24,103 nucleotides of DNA from a virus. The translations under genes and the position numbers were made by a program. Under the pieces are notes generated by a model. That model searched no databases, was not told the origin of the DNA, and saw only the letters and a program-made list of their open reading frames with translations. Each line of letters opens with the position of its first letter. Within the stretch, counting starts at the first letter, position 1. Shown one piece after another: positions 14,356 to 21,019 of the stretch. Location: positions 25,828 to 49,930 of the IMG/VR virus record IMGVR_UViG_3300030116_005755. One strand, given 5' to 3'.

Positions 14356-14419
14356 TATTGCTATTGCCTTTATTAAATTTTTTTGTCATAAAGGCAACAT
14401 CAGTATTACCTCTACTGAT
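14356..14419. promoter_or_regulatory. Operator-like region between the HTH gene and the initiator gene
   Basis: Contains TATTGCTA (14356-14363), the exact reverse complement of the TAGCAATA repeat found on the other side of the HTH gene. It also contains TTGCC words near 14364 and a perfect 7-7-7 inverted repeat ATCAGTA / TACTGAT (14399-14419). This gap lies just upstream of the initiator's GGAGGT site and is a likely place for control of replication genes by the small HTH protein. Confidence 0.4.
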
Positions 14420-14449
14420 ATTGCTTTGTGGCTGATTCTTGTAAAAGGG

Positions 14450-14635
14450 TCAGCCATTATTTTTTTCTAGGTATTCTTGTACCCTTGTGATAGTTCGCTT
14501 TGTCGGTTGCCCACCGCGCATAATCCTTGACAAACAAGCGTATGTCATACCAATTCTTTCTGCGACCACTGCTAATCTGCGGTCACTAAGTTTCTGACGT
14601 AATTCTTCGACACTCATTAATTTTTTTTGTTTCAT
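14450..14635 (-). CDS. Small HTH (XRE/Cro-like) regulator, 61 aa
   Basis: Begins MKQKKLMSVEELRQKLSDRR. A helix-turn-helix of the lambda-repressor type is visible as LAVVAERIGMTYACLSRIMRG (about 21-41), followed by PTKRTITRVQEYLEK. The size is that of Cro-type proteins. It sits at the divergence point between leftward replication genes and rightward recombination genes, with TAGCAATA motifs on both sides. It probably sets the balance between the two operons. No larger CI-like repressor or integrase is present, so lysogeny cannot be inferred from it. A hairpin GGCTGA/TCAGCC overlaps its stop codon (14430-14455). Confidence 0.75.
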   Translation of the reverse strand: MKQKKLMSVEELRQKLSDRRLAVVAERIGMTYACLSRIMRGGQPTKRTITRVQEYLEKNNG

Positions 14636-14667
14636 GATAAAAAAACCTGTTGCCTTTTTTTCTTATA

Positions 14668-14691
14668 TAGCAATAACTGTATTTAGCAATA
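14668..14691. promoter_or_regulatory. TAGCAATA direct repeats in the divergent control region
   Basis: TAGCAATA occurs at 14668-14675 and 14684-14691, 16 bases apart and so about one and a half helical turns, between the HTH gene and the first rightward gene. A third copy in reverse orientation lies at 14356-14363. A minus-strand TATATAAG and plus-strand AT-rich boxes show that promoters in both directions are likely here. The repeats are good operator candidates for the adjacent HTH protein. Confidence 0.45.
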
Positions 14692-14709
14692 TTTTAGAGA
14701 GAGGTAAAA

Positions 14710-14919
14710 ATGAAAAAGAAACCAGCTAATGCTATGATCGCTTTAAGTCTTGTTTATCAAGCTATACGCGAACACAATGAAGCCCTTGGAAAGCAATTTG
14801 ATAACGAAGAAATTGATCGCGAAGAATATCTTCGTGCTACGTTTCCACCGTTAGCAATTCCTACCATCCAGAAAAAAGTAGATGAATGGTATAGGACTGG
14901 TGTCTATGCTATTAAATAA
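14710..14919 (+). CDS. Hypothetical protein (69 aa), first gene of the rightward recombination operon
   Basis: Begins MKKKPANAMIALSLVYQAIR. It is helical and charged, ending PTIQKKVDEWYRTGVYAIK. No family is recognised. The ribosome site GAGAGGTAAAA is ideal. It is followed with a 14-base overlap by the Gp157-like gene, so it is the likely promoter-proximal member of the Gp157-ERF-SSB operon and is probably controlled from the TAGCAATA region upstream. Confidence 0.7.
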   Translation: MKKKPANAMIALSLVYQAIREHNEALGKQFDNEEIDREEYLRATFPPLAIPTIQKKVDEWYRTGVYAIK

Positions 14920-15388
14920 AGAACTCATAGAGCGTATCGCGGAAGAGCTTGCACCTTATGCAGATGACATTGACGTTTTCTGGGATACGCTAGACGGTGA
15001 GACCGACGTAATGGACGTCGTAGGTACACTATTAGAAAACATTGCAACCGCAGAAGCAGACATGGAAGCTGTTGTTGCCTTGTTAGATAAATTCTCCGAT
15101 AGAGTTAAGACTATTAGAAACCGTAGGGATAGGCTAAAGTCTACCTTACAAAATATACTGGTTGCCACTGGGCAGAAAAAAATACCTCACCCATTTGCAA
15201 CCGTTTCAATGAGGAAAGGATCGCAAAGACTTATAATAGAAAATGACGAAGATATACCATCACAGCTTTGTAAGGTTATCAAATCACCTGATAGGGCTGA
15301 AATCAAAAAACATTTACTCGCAGGGGAAAAGATTGATGGTTGTGTTTTAGTAAATTCCCCTGACACAATTTCAATAAGGATGAAATAA
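14906..15388 (+). CDS. Siphovirus Gp157-like protein
   Basis: Protein of 160 aa beginning MLLNKELIERIAEELAP. An acidic N-terminal half leads to a helical basic segment (FSDRVKTIRNRRDRLKSTLQ). The diagnostic Gp157 ending follows: GQKKIPHPFATVSMRKGSQRL, then DIPSQLCK and TISIRMK. Gp157 proteins accompany phage ERF/RecT recombinases; resistance to phage infection has been reported for the founding member, but the biochemical role is unclear. The ATG at 14906 follows AGGA; an upstream in-frame ATG at 14882 would add eight residues. It lies just before the ERF gene, as usual for the family. Confidence 0.8.
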   Translation: MLLNKELIERIAEELAPYADDIDVFWDTLDGETDVMDVVGTLLENIATAEADMEAVVALLDKFSDRVKTIRNRRDRLKSTLQNILVATGQKKIPHPFATVSMRKGSQRLIIENDEDIPSQLCKVIKSPDRAEIKKHLLAGEKIDGCVLVNSPDTISIRMK

Positions 15389-15390
15389 TT

Positions 15391-16092
15391 ATGGTTAAAA
15401 ATGATGATAAGATAAATGATGATAATGAAGTAATGGATCGTGCTGACGATAATAACGATGTCGATAAGCTTATTTCCGATCTTGAGGAATTAGCAGCAAA
15501 AGAGGACGAACTGATCGACCCTTATCGGTGTCTCATAGCCGCTCAATCCGATGTCGGCACAGTTATTAAAGATGGTAAAAATGATTTTCTGTCTAATGAA
15601 TATGCTACTTTGGAAGCTGTGCAAAATATTGTTTTGCCTGTTTTTCGTATGCATGGTTTTGCAGTATTGCAAAGTGGTGGGGCAGATGAGCATGGAAAGT
15701 ACATGAGTACAATTTTGGTGCATGCAAGCGGTCATAAATTTGAAAGCAAAATATATTTAATCCATAGCAAACAAGATATGCAATCTTTAGGGTCAGCGAT
15801 CACTTATGCCAGACGTTATGGCTTACTAGCTATGTCAGGTGTCCAAGCGGTTGATGATGATGCTAATGAGGCTGTTGGAAAAGAAGAGCTATACAAAAAG
15901 GTTATGCTTCAAGCTAAAGGGATATTAACTTTCTTAGAGAAGAAAGACATATCTGAATACGATATGGCAAGTAAGAAAGCGAAAGCAGATGTTCTCCTTG
16001 ATCACCTATTGGTATGCAATCCTGCATTAAATGCTGAATTAAGAGCAAAGTGGGATGAAGTCGAAAAGCGTTTAAAGATGGAGCGTGAATAA
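15391..16092 (+). CDS. erf: ERF-family single-strand annealing recombinase
   Basis: Protein of 233 aa. After an acidic Asp/Asn-rich N-terminus (about 1-40), the ERF core is clear: FLSNEYATLEAVQNIVLPVF, HGFAVLQSGG, ILVHASGHKFES and the hallmark SLGSAITYARRYGLLAMSGV, then DDDANEA. It anneals complementary single strands in phage recombination and repair. The unusually long acidic start may mimic DNA or block a partner site. It lies two bases after the Gp157 gene, and its TAA overlaps the SSB ATG, giving a coupled Gp157-ERF-SSB unit. Confidence 0.9.
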   Translation: MVKNDDKINDDNEVMDRADDNNDVDKLISDLEELAAKEDELIDPYRCLIAAQSDVGTVIKDGKNDFLSNEYATLEAVQNIVLPVFRMHGFAVLQSGGADEHGKYMSTILVHASGHKFESKIYLIHSKQDMQSLGSAITYARRYGLLAMSGVQAVDDDANEAVGKEELYKKVMLQAKGILTFLEKKDISEYDMASKKAKADVLLDHLLVCNPALNAELRAKWDEVEKRLKMERE

Positions 16093-16505
16093 TGGGTATC
16101 ATGGATGTGAAAACAATAGGCAATTTAACAGATGATTGCCGTGTGCGCCAAACTAACGATGGTACGACAGTCGCTAATTTTACGGTTTGTTATAATAATC
16201 GCAAAACCCAAGAGAGACTTTTCTTGCAATGCTCTCTCTGGGGAAACCTAGCTTCTGCATTACAATCGTATCTTAAAAAAGGCACTCAGGTTTTCGTAGA
16301 GGGTGAATTAAGTGTCCGAGAATATGAACACAATGACGAAAAGCGTTGGAGCTTGGAATGCCGAACGCGAACAATTCAATTGTTGGGCAGCAAGGAAGCA
16401 ATTCGAAATGATGTAGCGCAAACCCAAGCTAATCGGATGGATAATGCTGACAAAGAAAACAGCAAAACCGATCTCAACGATCTGGATGATGAAATACCCT
16501 TCTAG
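16092..16505 (+). CDS. ssb: Single-stranded DNA-binding protein
   Basis: Protein of 137 aa with an OB-fold: MDVKTIGNLTDDCRVRQTND, VANFTVCYNN, LQCSLWGNLASALQSYLKKG and VFVEGELSVREYEH. A flexible linker ends in DDEIPF, the acidic tip that binds host replication and repair proteins. It protects single strands and supports the adjacent ERF protein. GGAG lies eight bases before the ATG, which overlaps the ERF stop; a second in-frame ATG is three codons in. Size and layout are standard for a bacterial-type SSB. Confidence 0.93.
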   Translation: MGIMDVKTIGNLTDDCRVRQTNDGTTVANFTVCYNNRKTQERLFLQCSLWGNLASALQSYLKKGTQVFVEGELSVREYEHNDEKRWSLECRTRTIQLLGSKEAIRNDVAQTQANRMDNADKENSKTDLNDLDDEIPF

Positions 16506-16507
16506 CT

Positions 16508-16921
16508 ATGGCAAAAAATATTAAGCCTAGGATACAAGTGGAAAAAAGGGATGGGCAGTTTTTGCCCATTACCCGATACGATGCAGAAGAAATCGAAAAA
16601 CACCCAGACGGTCAGCTTTACAATGTGGTTGTCGCGTCCGACAGAAGTGACCCCCATCACAAGTTTTATTGGTTGATGCTAAACAAAGTTGTGCAAAACA
16701 ACAATGAGCTTTGGGCAACCTCTGCACACTTGCATGACGATCTTAAAATGATTTTAGGTTATTATCGCACAGTCATTAATCAAGCGACAGGTGGCGTTTA
16801 TTATGTACCAAACTCAACTGCTTATAAGTCAATGGATCAAAAAGAGTTCCGCGAGTATTTCGACAAAGTGGTAGAGCGTTTAACAAAGATACTAAAATAT
16901 GATCCCACAATATTTGAATGA
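16508..16921 (+). CDS. DUF1367-like phage protein
   Basis: Protein of 137 aa. HHKFYWLMLNKVVQNN, HLHDDLKMILGYY, YYVPNSTAYKSMDQKEFREY and a final ERLTKILKYDP match the pattern of DUF1367 proteins, found in phage replication/recombination modules next to Nin-type nucleases. The function is not established. It follows the SSB stop by two bases and overlaps the next gene by 23, so it belongs to the same operon. Confidence 0.65.
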   Translation: MAKNIKPRIQVEKRDGQFLPITRYDAEEIEKHPDGQLYNVVVASDRSDPHHKFYWLMLNKVVQNNNELWATSAHLHDDLKMILGYYRTVINQATGGVYYVPNSTAYKSMDQKEFREYFDKVVERLTKILKYDPTIFE

Positions 16922-17345
16922 AGAACATATTAAAGCGGAAAAGGAAGTAACTAAAGTCCTTGAGCAAGCTTGGGATTGCAAGGTCGAACATCAGTATAAA
17001 TTTTCTAGCTATGATTGTGTGGCGCATAGAGATAATAAACCTTTAGCTTTTGTAGAGCTTAGAGTTTTAAATTATGCTTGGCCTGACCTTGACTCAATTA
17101 TGATTAGTTTAACAAAATTGATTGCAGGTAAGCAACAAACTGAACTCACTAAAATAAAAAGCTTGTTTGTTGTAAAATGGAAACAGTCAGACATGATCGG
17201 TTGGGTTGATGTAAATAAGCTCTCTGGCAAACCAGACTTTCGTGTTACTATGAAAGGGACTAACAGACTAAATGATAGTAACGAAATAGAGGTTTGCAGG
17301 TATATTCCTGTCTTAGATTTTAATGTCATACGAACTTGGAAATAA
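16899..17345 (+). CDS. Hypothetical protein (148 aa), possible PD-(D/E)XK-like nuclease
   Basis: Begins MIPQYLNEEHIKAEKEVTKV. The segment FSSYDCVAHRDNKPLAFVELRVLNY has the spacing of a restriction-nuclease-fold core (Asp ... Glu-x-basic), but the last position is Arg instead of Lys. Later strands (IKSLFVVKWKQ, DMIGWVDVN) fit an alpha/beta fold. No family is recognised with confidence. The start lies inside the DUF1367-like gene and has only a weak ribosome site, so translation is probably coupled. The neighbouring HNH and RusA genes make a nuclease role reasonable. Confidence 0.6.
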   Translation: MIPQYLNEEHIKAEKEVTKVLEQAWDCKVEHQYKFSSYDCVAHRDNKPLAFVELRVLNYAWPDLDSIMISLTKLIAGKQQTELTKIKSLFVVKWKQSDMIGWVDVNKLSGKPDFRVTMKGTNRLNDSNEIEVCRYIPVLDFNVIRTWK

Positions 17346-17463
17346 AGAGTTGCGTGAAATGACCGAAATGCTCAGACGCGAAGTTGACGTAAAAAACAAT
17401 CATGACCAACTTAGCGAAAAAACCCCCATTAGGTCTCAAAACGAAAACTCAAAAGAAAAATAA
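17323..17463 (+). CDS. Possible small protein (46 aa) bridging two genes
   Basis: Frame beginning MSYELGNKELREMTEMLRRE and ending QNENSKEK. It overlaps the preceding gene by 23 bases and the HNH gene by 62. It fills the only gap in this operon and its N-terminal half looks like a charged helix, but it lacks a clear ribosome site and overlaps a better gene heavily. It may be chance. Confidence 0.3.
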   Translation: MSYELGNKELREMTEMLRREVDVKNNHDQLSEKTPIRSQNENSKEK

Positions 17464-17734
17464 AAAACACCTAGATTATATTAGGAGTTTGCCATGTTGC
17501 GTCTGTAAAGCTTTCGGAGAGGTGCAGTTAAGCCCAACGACAGCCCATCATACAATTCATGACCGTTTTGGCACTCACAAACGCTCTGACAGTCTTGCTA
17601 TACCGCTTTGCGAAGGACATCATCAGGGATTATGGGATCAAAGTAAATTAGCTATACATAAACACCCGAACAAGTGGAAAGAAAAATACGGTTCTGATTA
17701 TAGCTTTATCGCGTCCATGAAAAGCTTACTATGA
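17402..17734 (+). CDS. HNH/Ref-like nuclease domain protein
   Basis: Protein of 110 aa with a CCVC pair (SLPCCVCKAFG), TTAHHTIHDRFGTHKRSD, then IPLCEGHHQGLWDQSKLAIHKH and WKEKYG. Paired cysteines and HH motifs define a zinc-supported HNH fold of the phage recombination-nuclease type (DUF968/Ref-like). It lies at the end of the rightward recombination operon and overlaps the 3' end of antisense rusA by 29 bases. The start has no strong ribosome site; the basic N-terminus (KTKTQKKNKK) may bind DNA. Confidence 0.75.
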   Translation: MTNLAKKPPLGLKTKTQKKNKKHLDYIRSLPCCVCKAFGEVQLSPTTAHHTIHDRFGTHKRSDSLAIPLCEGHHQGLWDQSKLAIHKHPNKWKEKYGSDYSFIASMKSLL

Positions 17735-18137
17735 TACTCGGTTTCATATCCCAAGTTTCGTAAATTTTTTTTGCCCAAATACTGTAAACCTGTGCATCAT
17801 CATTATAAACGATCTTATTACAACCGTCTAAAACTGCCTTTACTAAATTGTCTATGTCTGGTCGACTAGGACGGATTGCACCTGCTTGAGCTTGGTGTTT
17901 TTTCTTTTGTGACCAACTTTTGGGTATTGGCATGTACGCAATCATTTCTAAATGCACTGGTGATTTAGTCATTGCAGTCTTTTCTTTTGCCATTGCTACC
18001 CACGCACTCTGACCGACTACACGCTCATAATCTTTTGTTTTCTGAGGAGTATAGGTATGCCCTGATTTAGTGAATTTGGGGCGCGATTTAGGCACTGGAT
18101 TGCCATTAATCACAAATCTTACTTCTGTCTTTTCCAT
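17706..18137 (-). CDS. rusA: RusA-family Holliday junction resolvase
   Basis: Protein of 143 aa starting MEKTEVRFVINGNPVPKSRP. The family core RPDIDNLVKAVLDGCNKIVYNDDAQV carries the three catalytic Asp residues (in PDID-N, LDG and NDD). It resolves branched replication and recombination intermediates before packaging. The ATG at 18137 gives the normal RusA N-terminus; the frame runs on to 18188 but that stretch covers the inverted-repeat promoter. It is the only leftward gene among rightward ones, so its transcription probably starts in or beyond the repeat at 18145, which could serve both directions. Confidence 0.9.
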   Translation of the reverse strand: MEKTEVRFVINGNPVPKSRPKFTKSGHTYTPQKTKDYERVVGQSAWVAMAKEKTAMTKSPVHLEMIAYMPIPKSWSQKKKHQAQAGAIRPSRPDIDNLVKAVLDGCNKIVYNDDAQVYSIWAKKIYETWDMKPSIIVSFSWTR

Positions 18138-18144
18138 TTTCTTT

Positions 18145-18185
18145 GTAAATAAACTATTTACTTTCTTTATTAATTTTGATAGACT
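18145..18185 (+). promoter_or_regulatory. Inverted-repeat promoter, copy 3
   Basis: GTAAATA-AAC-TATTTAC (18145-18161) is the shared repeat less its outermost pair. It is followed by -35 TTTACT (18157-18162), a 17-bp spacer and -10 TAGACT (18180-18185). ATAAGCAA begins at 18192, seven bases after the -10. Drives the papain-like gene at 18216. The repeat also lies eight bases before the divergent rusA start, so a bound protein could control both. Confidence 0.75.
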
Positions 18186-18215
18186 CACCGTATAAGCAAT
18201 TCATTAGGAGGTAAC

Positions 18216-19046
18216 ATGAAGCTTAAATTAAATCAAATAGTTGACGAAAAAGGTAACACTAATCGTTATTGTGGACCAAGTGCTATCAGTGCTGTCACTG
18301 GTATGCCTACTGGTTCAGCCGCAAAGTTAATTAGGATCGTTGGTGGTCGTAAGACTATCAAAGGTGCTTATGTGGGTGAAGTTAAAAGTGCTTTGCATTA
18401 TTGCAACATTGTAGCTGAAGTCTCAAAGCCAACTACATTAGGTGTAAAGATGCCTGATGGTTCAGATCGCAAAAGTTGGTCACAAGAACCTAGAGTGACT
18501 TTGGCACAGTGGTTGAAGCACAGCAAAACTATCCGCACATCTGGGCGCATCTTTTTGATTGTTGCAGGTAATCACTATCAACTTGTTTCTGGTCGAAAGT
18601 TTACTTGTGGTCGTGTCAGAGACATAATCAGCATTCGCGCCAAAGGTGTAAAGCGTAGATCAAGAGTTGAGCGTGTCTTTGAACTTACTGCAAGAGAAGG
18701 TGGTGTGAAAATACCTGACATACTTTTTCAAAAGAAGCAGTTGACCGAAGAGCAAAAGCAAAATGCCAAATGGCGGTACCAAGCAAGGAAGCTTGCCAAG
18801 GAACACGGCATTACCATTGAGCTTGAGCAAATTGATTCATATGACAACATGCGCCAGTATTATGTTTCGATGCCCACAGAGTTTGAAGAGCTAGCGCACC
18901 ACCTTGACGATGGTCTTTACTGTGATCATTTGTGTTGGGGTTTTTCGGAAGTCCTTAGTAAGGTTGAAGAACAGATCGCCTTCATGACAGAAAACAAGGA
19001 GCACCCATGGCTGAAGAAGTACCGCCAAAACAAATCATCTACGTGA
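18216..19046 (+). CDS. Papain/C39-like cysteine peptidase-fold protein
   Basis: Protein of 276 aa. NRYCGPSAISAVTG near residues 16-29 places Cys19 at the start of a helix, as in papain and C39 peptidases. GRIFLIVAGNHYQLVSG supplies the expected His at about 120. The basic middle (KGVKRRSRVERVFE) and C-terminal half (EEQKQNAKWRYQARKLAKEH) suggest nucleic-acid contact. The ribosome site is TAGGAGGTAAC. It is expressed from inverted-repeat promoter copy 3. It could be a protease acting on host proteins or only a structural relative; the C-terminal domain is not recognised. The downstream small gene overlaps its 3' end. Confidence 0.6.
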   Translation: MKLKLNQIVDEKGNTNRYCGPSAISAVTGMPTGSAAKLIRIVGGRKTIKGAYVGEVKSALHYCNIVAEVSKPTTLGVKMPDGSDRKSWSQEPRVTLAQWLKHSKTIRTSGRIFLIVAGNHYQLVSGRKFTCGRVRDIISIRAKGVKRRSRVERVFELTAREGGVKIPDILFQKKQLTEEQKQNAKWRYQARKLAKEHGITIELEQIDSYDNMRQYYVSMPTEFEELAHHLDDGLYCDHLCWGFSEVLSKVEEQIAFMTENKEHPWLKKYRQNKSST

Positions 19047-19306
19047 CTCTTGGCGAAGACGTTGACCCTGCACTTGCAGGGTTGATGCTTCCTCATCTCG
19101 CAAACGCTTACCCGAAGTTTTTAATCCAATTTAATTTGGAAGTTAAATTTTCCGCAAGGAACGGACATGGAAAAAATATCTTAGCCGTGATTGTGGAAGA
19201 TGAAACCAAAGGCTTAGTTGATGATGACTGTGAGCTTTACATTATAGATGTGAATGCCGCCCTATTAAGCGAACCTGAATTTGGTGAGCAAGGTACAGTG
19301 CATTAA
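19007..19306 (+). CDS. Hypothetical protein (99 aa)
   Basis: Begins MAEEVPPKQIIYVTLGEDVD and ends PEFGEQGTVH. It is acidic, with alternating strands (KFLIQFNLEVKF, ILAVIVED, LYIIDVNAA) that suggest a small alpha/beta or beta-rich fold. No family is recognised. The ATG follows AGGAG by five bases and overlaps the papain-like gene by 40, so it is co-expressed with it. Partnership with that gene is inferred from the overlap. Confidence 0.7.
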   Translation: MAEEVPPKQIIYVTLGEDVDPALAGLMLPHLANAYPKFLIQFNLEVKFSARNGHGKNILAVIVEDETKGLVDDDCELYIIDVNAALLSEPEFGEQGTVH

Positions 19307-19334
19307 TTATTTTGCTATTATCGCAAAAAAGTGT

Positions 19335-19363
19335 TTGTCTTTTTTAATTAATAAAACCATAAT
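19335..19363 (+). promoter_or_regulatory. Probable promoter for the DUF932 gene
   Basis: TTGTCT (19335-19340), a 17-bp spacer and CATAAT (19358-19363) lie in an AT-rich 87-base gap before the DUF932 gene. The -10 differs from consensus by one base. Unlike the four shared promoters it has no inverted repeat, so this gene is probably regulated differently. Confidence 0.5.
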
Positions 19364-19393
19364 CATAATTACAAAAAAGCAATGGAGGTAAAT

Positions 19394-20263
19394 ATGCTAG
19401 ATTTTTGTAACTTCGCAAACAAAGCCAATGATTGGAATTTTCCAGTTGAGGAAAAGCCATTGACCGTAGAGGGTGTTGGTAAAGTTGAGGGCAAAAAAGC
19501 CCTAGTCAGAACTGACAACAATACGATTGTTGGTGTTCATTCCGATAACTACAAAGTGTTGAACCATGATGATGTGGTTAACGCTCAATACGATGCCGTA
19601 AAGCAAGCAAACCTATCAAGTGACTTTGAGTTTAAAGTTACCTGTCTTGAAGGTGGTAAGAAATTATCCATCAAGGTCATGTTTCCTGATTTGACTATAG
19701 AGCCTATGGTTGGTGACATAGTAAATTATGAATGGAATGCTTTTAACAGCTATGACGGTATGTGGGCTTATCAGGTTGAGGCACAAGGTAATAGGTTAGC
19801 TTGTAAGAACGGAATGGTGTCCCCAACAATGCTAAACAGAATTTGGGCAAAGCACACTTCCTCAATCAATGTTGTTGGCACTGCCGAGCATATGCTGAAG
19901 TCCGTAGAAGTATTCAAGAACCATCGTGAAGAATGGAAGCATTACAATACAGTACGATGCGACTCAGGTAGAGTTGAGGACTTCTTCAAAGGCAATGTTG
20001 TAAATTACGGCAAAGGCTTGAAGACCGTTGAAGATAATTACAACAAGAAACAATTATCTGCTTTGGTCAATCATTATGGTGATTACTCTCGGTCTTTAGG
20101 AAATACAAAGTGGGCTGTTTATAATGCTCTTACACATTGGTCTACTCATTGTGAGGATACCGCAGTACCAGAAATCACTGCACGTTACAGACAAGACCGC
20201 GTAGTGAAGGCAATGAAAAGCAAAGCTTGGGATGATATCCATAAGCATAGGTTCGCAGCTTAA
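19394..20263 (+). CDS. DUF932-family phage/plasmid protein
   Basis: Protein of 289 aa beginning MLDFCNFANKANDWNFPVEE. Family features are ALVRTDNNTIVGVHSDNYKV near the N-terminus, the central NSYDGMWAYQVEAQGNRLACKNGMV and an Asn/His/Trp-rich C-terminus (NTKWAVYNALTHWSTH). DUF932 proteins are frequent on phages and plasmids next to recombination genes; their function is unknown. The ATG at 19394 follows GGAGGTAAAT; an in-frame ATG at 19382 lies before that site and is rejected. It is transcribed alone or with the small HTH gene after it. Confidence 0.83.
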   Translation: MLDFCNFANKANDWNFPVEEKPLTVEGVGKVEGKKALVRTDNNTIVGVHSDNYKVLNHDDVVNAQYDAVKQANLSSDFEFKVTCLEGGKKLSIKVMFPDLTIEPMVGDIVNYEWNAFNSYDGMWAYQVEAQGNRLACKNGMVSPTMLNRIWAKHTSSINVVGTAEHMLKSVEVFKNHREEWKHYNTVRCDSGRVEDFFKGNVVNYGKGLKTVEDNYNKKQLSALVNHYGDYSRSLGNTKWAVYNALTHWSTHCEDTAVPEITARYRQDRVVKAMKSKAWDDIHKHRFAA

Positions 20264-20270
20264 CCAGAGG

Positions 20271-20304
20271 GGAGGAAGGGTTGCTGCTTAAATAGTGGCA
20301 ACCC
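20271..20304 (+). promoter_or_regulatory. Hairpin-bridged ribosome binding site
   Basis: GGAGG (20271-20275) lies 38 bases before the ATG at 20314, too far to act directly, and no nearer site exists. Between them GGGTTGC (20278-20284) and GCAACCC (20298-20304) form a perfect 7-bp stem. Folding removes 27 bases and leaves 11 bases plus the stem between GGAGG and the ATG, as described for T4 gene 38. No T-tract follows, so it is not an ordinary terminator. Confidence 0.45.
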
Positions 20305-20313
20305 AAAATTACG

Positions 20314-20523
20314 ATGAAAAAGAAATTATCAAGAGACGAAGTGAGAGACATCCGCGTAGCCTTAATGAAGGACAACGCAAGGATAGAGCGTGACAGAGTA
20401 TTCGGTGATCAGAAAACCGCTATGAATGCTAAACGTGCAGAACACCTTCGACCTAGCAACCTAGCAGCCCGATACAAAGTGACCGTTGGTCAAATATATT
20501 ACGCAGCTAAAAATATTATTTAA
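20314..20523 (+). CDS. Small basic HTH-like protein (69 aa)
   Basis: Begins MKKKLSRDEVRDIRVALMKD. The C-terminal part, PSNLAARYKVTVGQIYYAAKN, looks like a homeodomain-type helix-turn-helix as in phage HNH-associated or sigma-like DNA-binding modules. It is strongly basic overall. The start lacks an adjacent ribosome site; a hairpin-bridged GGAGG may supply one. It ends just before inverted-repeat promoter copy 4. It might regulate that promoter, but any link is by position only. Confidence 0.65.
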   Translation: MKKKLSRDEVRDIRVALMKDNARIERDRVFGDQKTAMNAKRAEHLRPSNLAARYKVTVGQIYYAAKNII

Positions 20524-20538
20524 TTTTTTTCACTTTTT

Positions 20539-20580
20539 TGTAAATAAACTATTTACATTATATTTTTTCTGTGGCATACT
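20539..20580 (+). promoter_or_regulatory. Inverted-repeat promoter, copy 4
   Basis: The same perfect 19-bp inverted repeat (20539-20557) is followed by -35 TTTACA (20552-20557), a 17-bp spacer ending GTGG and -10 CATACT (20575-20580). ATAAGCAA begins at 20587, seven bases after the -10. It drives the long run of small genes from 20612. Confidence 0.78.
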
Positions 20581-20611
20581 CAGATCATAAGCAATATCAG
20601 AGGTGATTAAA

Positions 20612-21010
20612 ATGGAATATACTTACTGCGACAGAACTTTCTCAGACCTTCATAAAGACGCAACTGGCTTTCGTCCGTCAGTTGGCGCAATGCAAGAATG
20701 GGAGGATCGCACCCCACGGCAGAAACAAGAGCTTTGGAATGCTCTTTGTGATGAGCTTGCCCAAAATGAGGCAGCAGCTCGCATAGCTGAAAAAGAAGCT
20801 GTAGAAGAATTTGAGCAGCTTGTATCCAAAACAATATCATACGGTGCAGCAGACCGCAAAGCAGCACTTCGTTGGATAACTCAGACCGAAGAGTTCTGGC
20901 ATCCACAGTCAGTTGAGCATTTCGTCTGGGAGCAAGGTATACTTTTTACCGAATACGGTAGAAAGCTTGTTGACGAATTAATACCACTTGTAACTTTCAA
21001 AACCGCATAG
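20612..21010 (+). CDS. Hypothetical protein (132 aa)
   Basis: Begins MEYTYCDRTFSDLHKDATGF. It has an acidic, helical centre (about 45-75) and a C-terminal part rich in aromatics: LRWITQTEEFWHPQSVEHFV. No family is recognised, though this kind of ending is common in environmental phage proteins. The ATG follows AGAGGTGATTAAA; a GTG three codons earlier overlaps that site and is rejected. It is the first gene after inverted-repeat promoter copy 4 and heads a tightly packed operon of small genes. Confidence 0.75.
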   Translation: MEYTYCDRTFSDLHKDATGFRPSVGAMQEWEDRTPRQKQELWNALCDELAQNEAAARIAEKEAVEEFEQLVSKTISYGAADRKAALRWITQTEEFWHPQSVEHFVWEQGILFTEYGRKLVDELIPLVTFKTA

Positions 21011-21019
21011 GAGGTAAAT

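Noticed and set aside
14430-14455. GGCTGA/TCAGCC hairpin as terminator of the HTH gene
   Set aside because: Six-base stem with a 14-base loop and no T-tract in either direction; noted only as a structure over the stop codon.
18138-18188. Longer RusA start at 18188
   Set aside because: It would read through the inverted-repeat promoter; the family N-terminus begins at the ATG at 18137.
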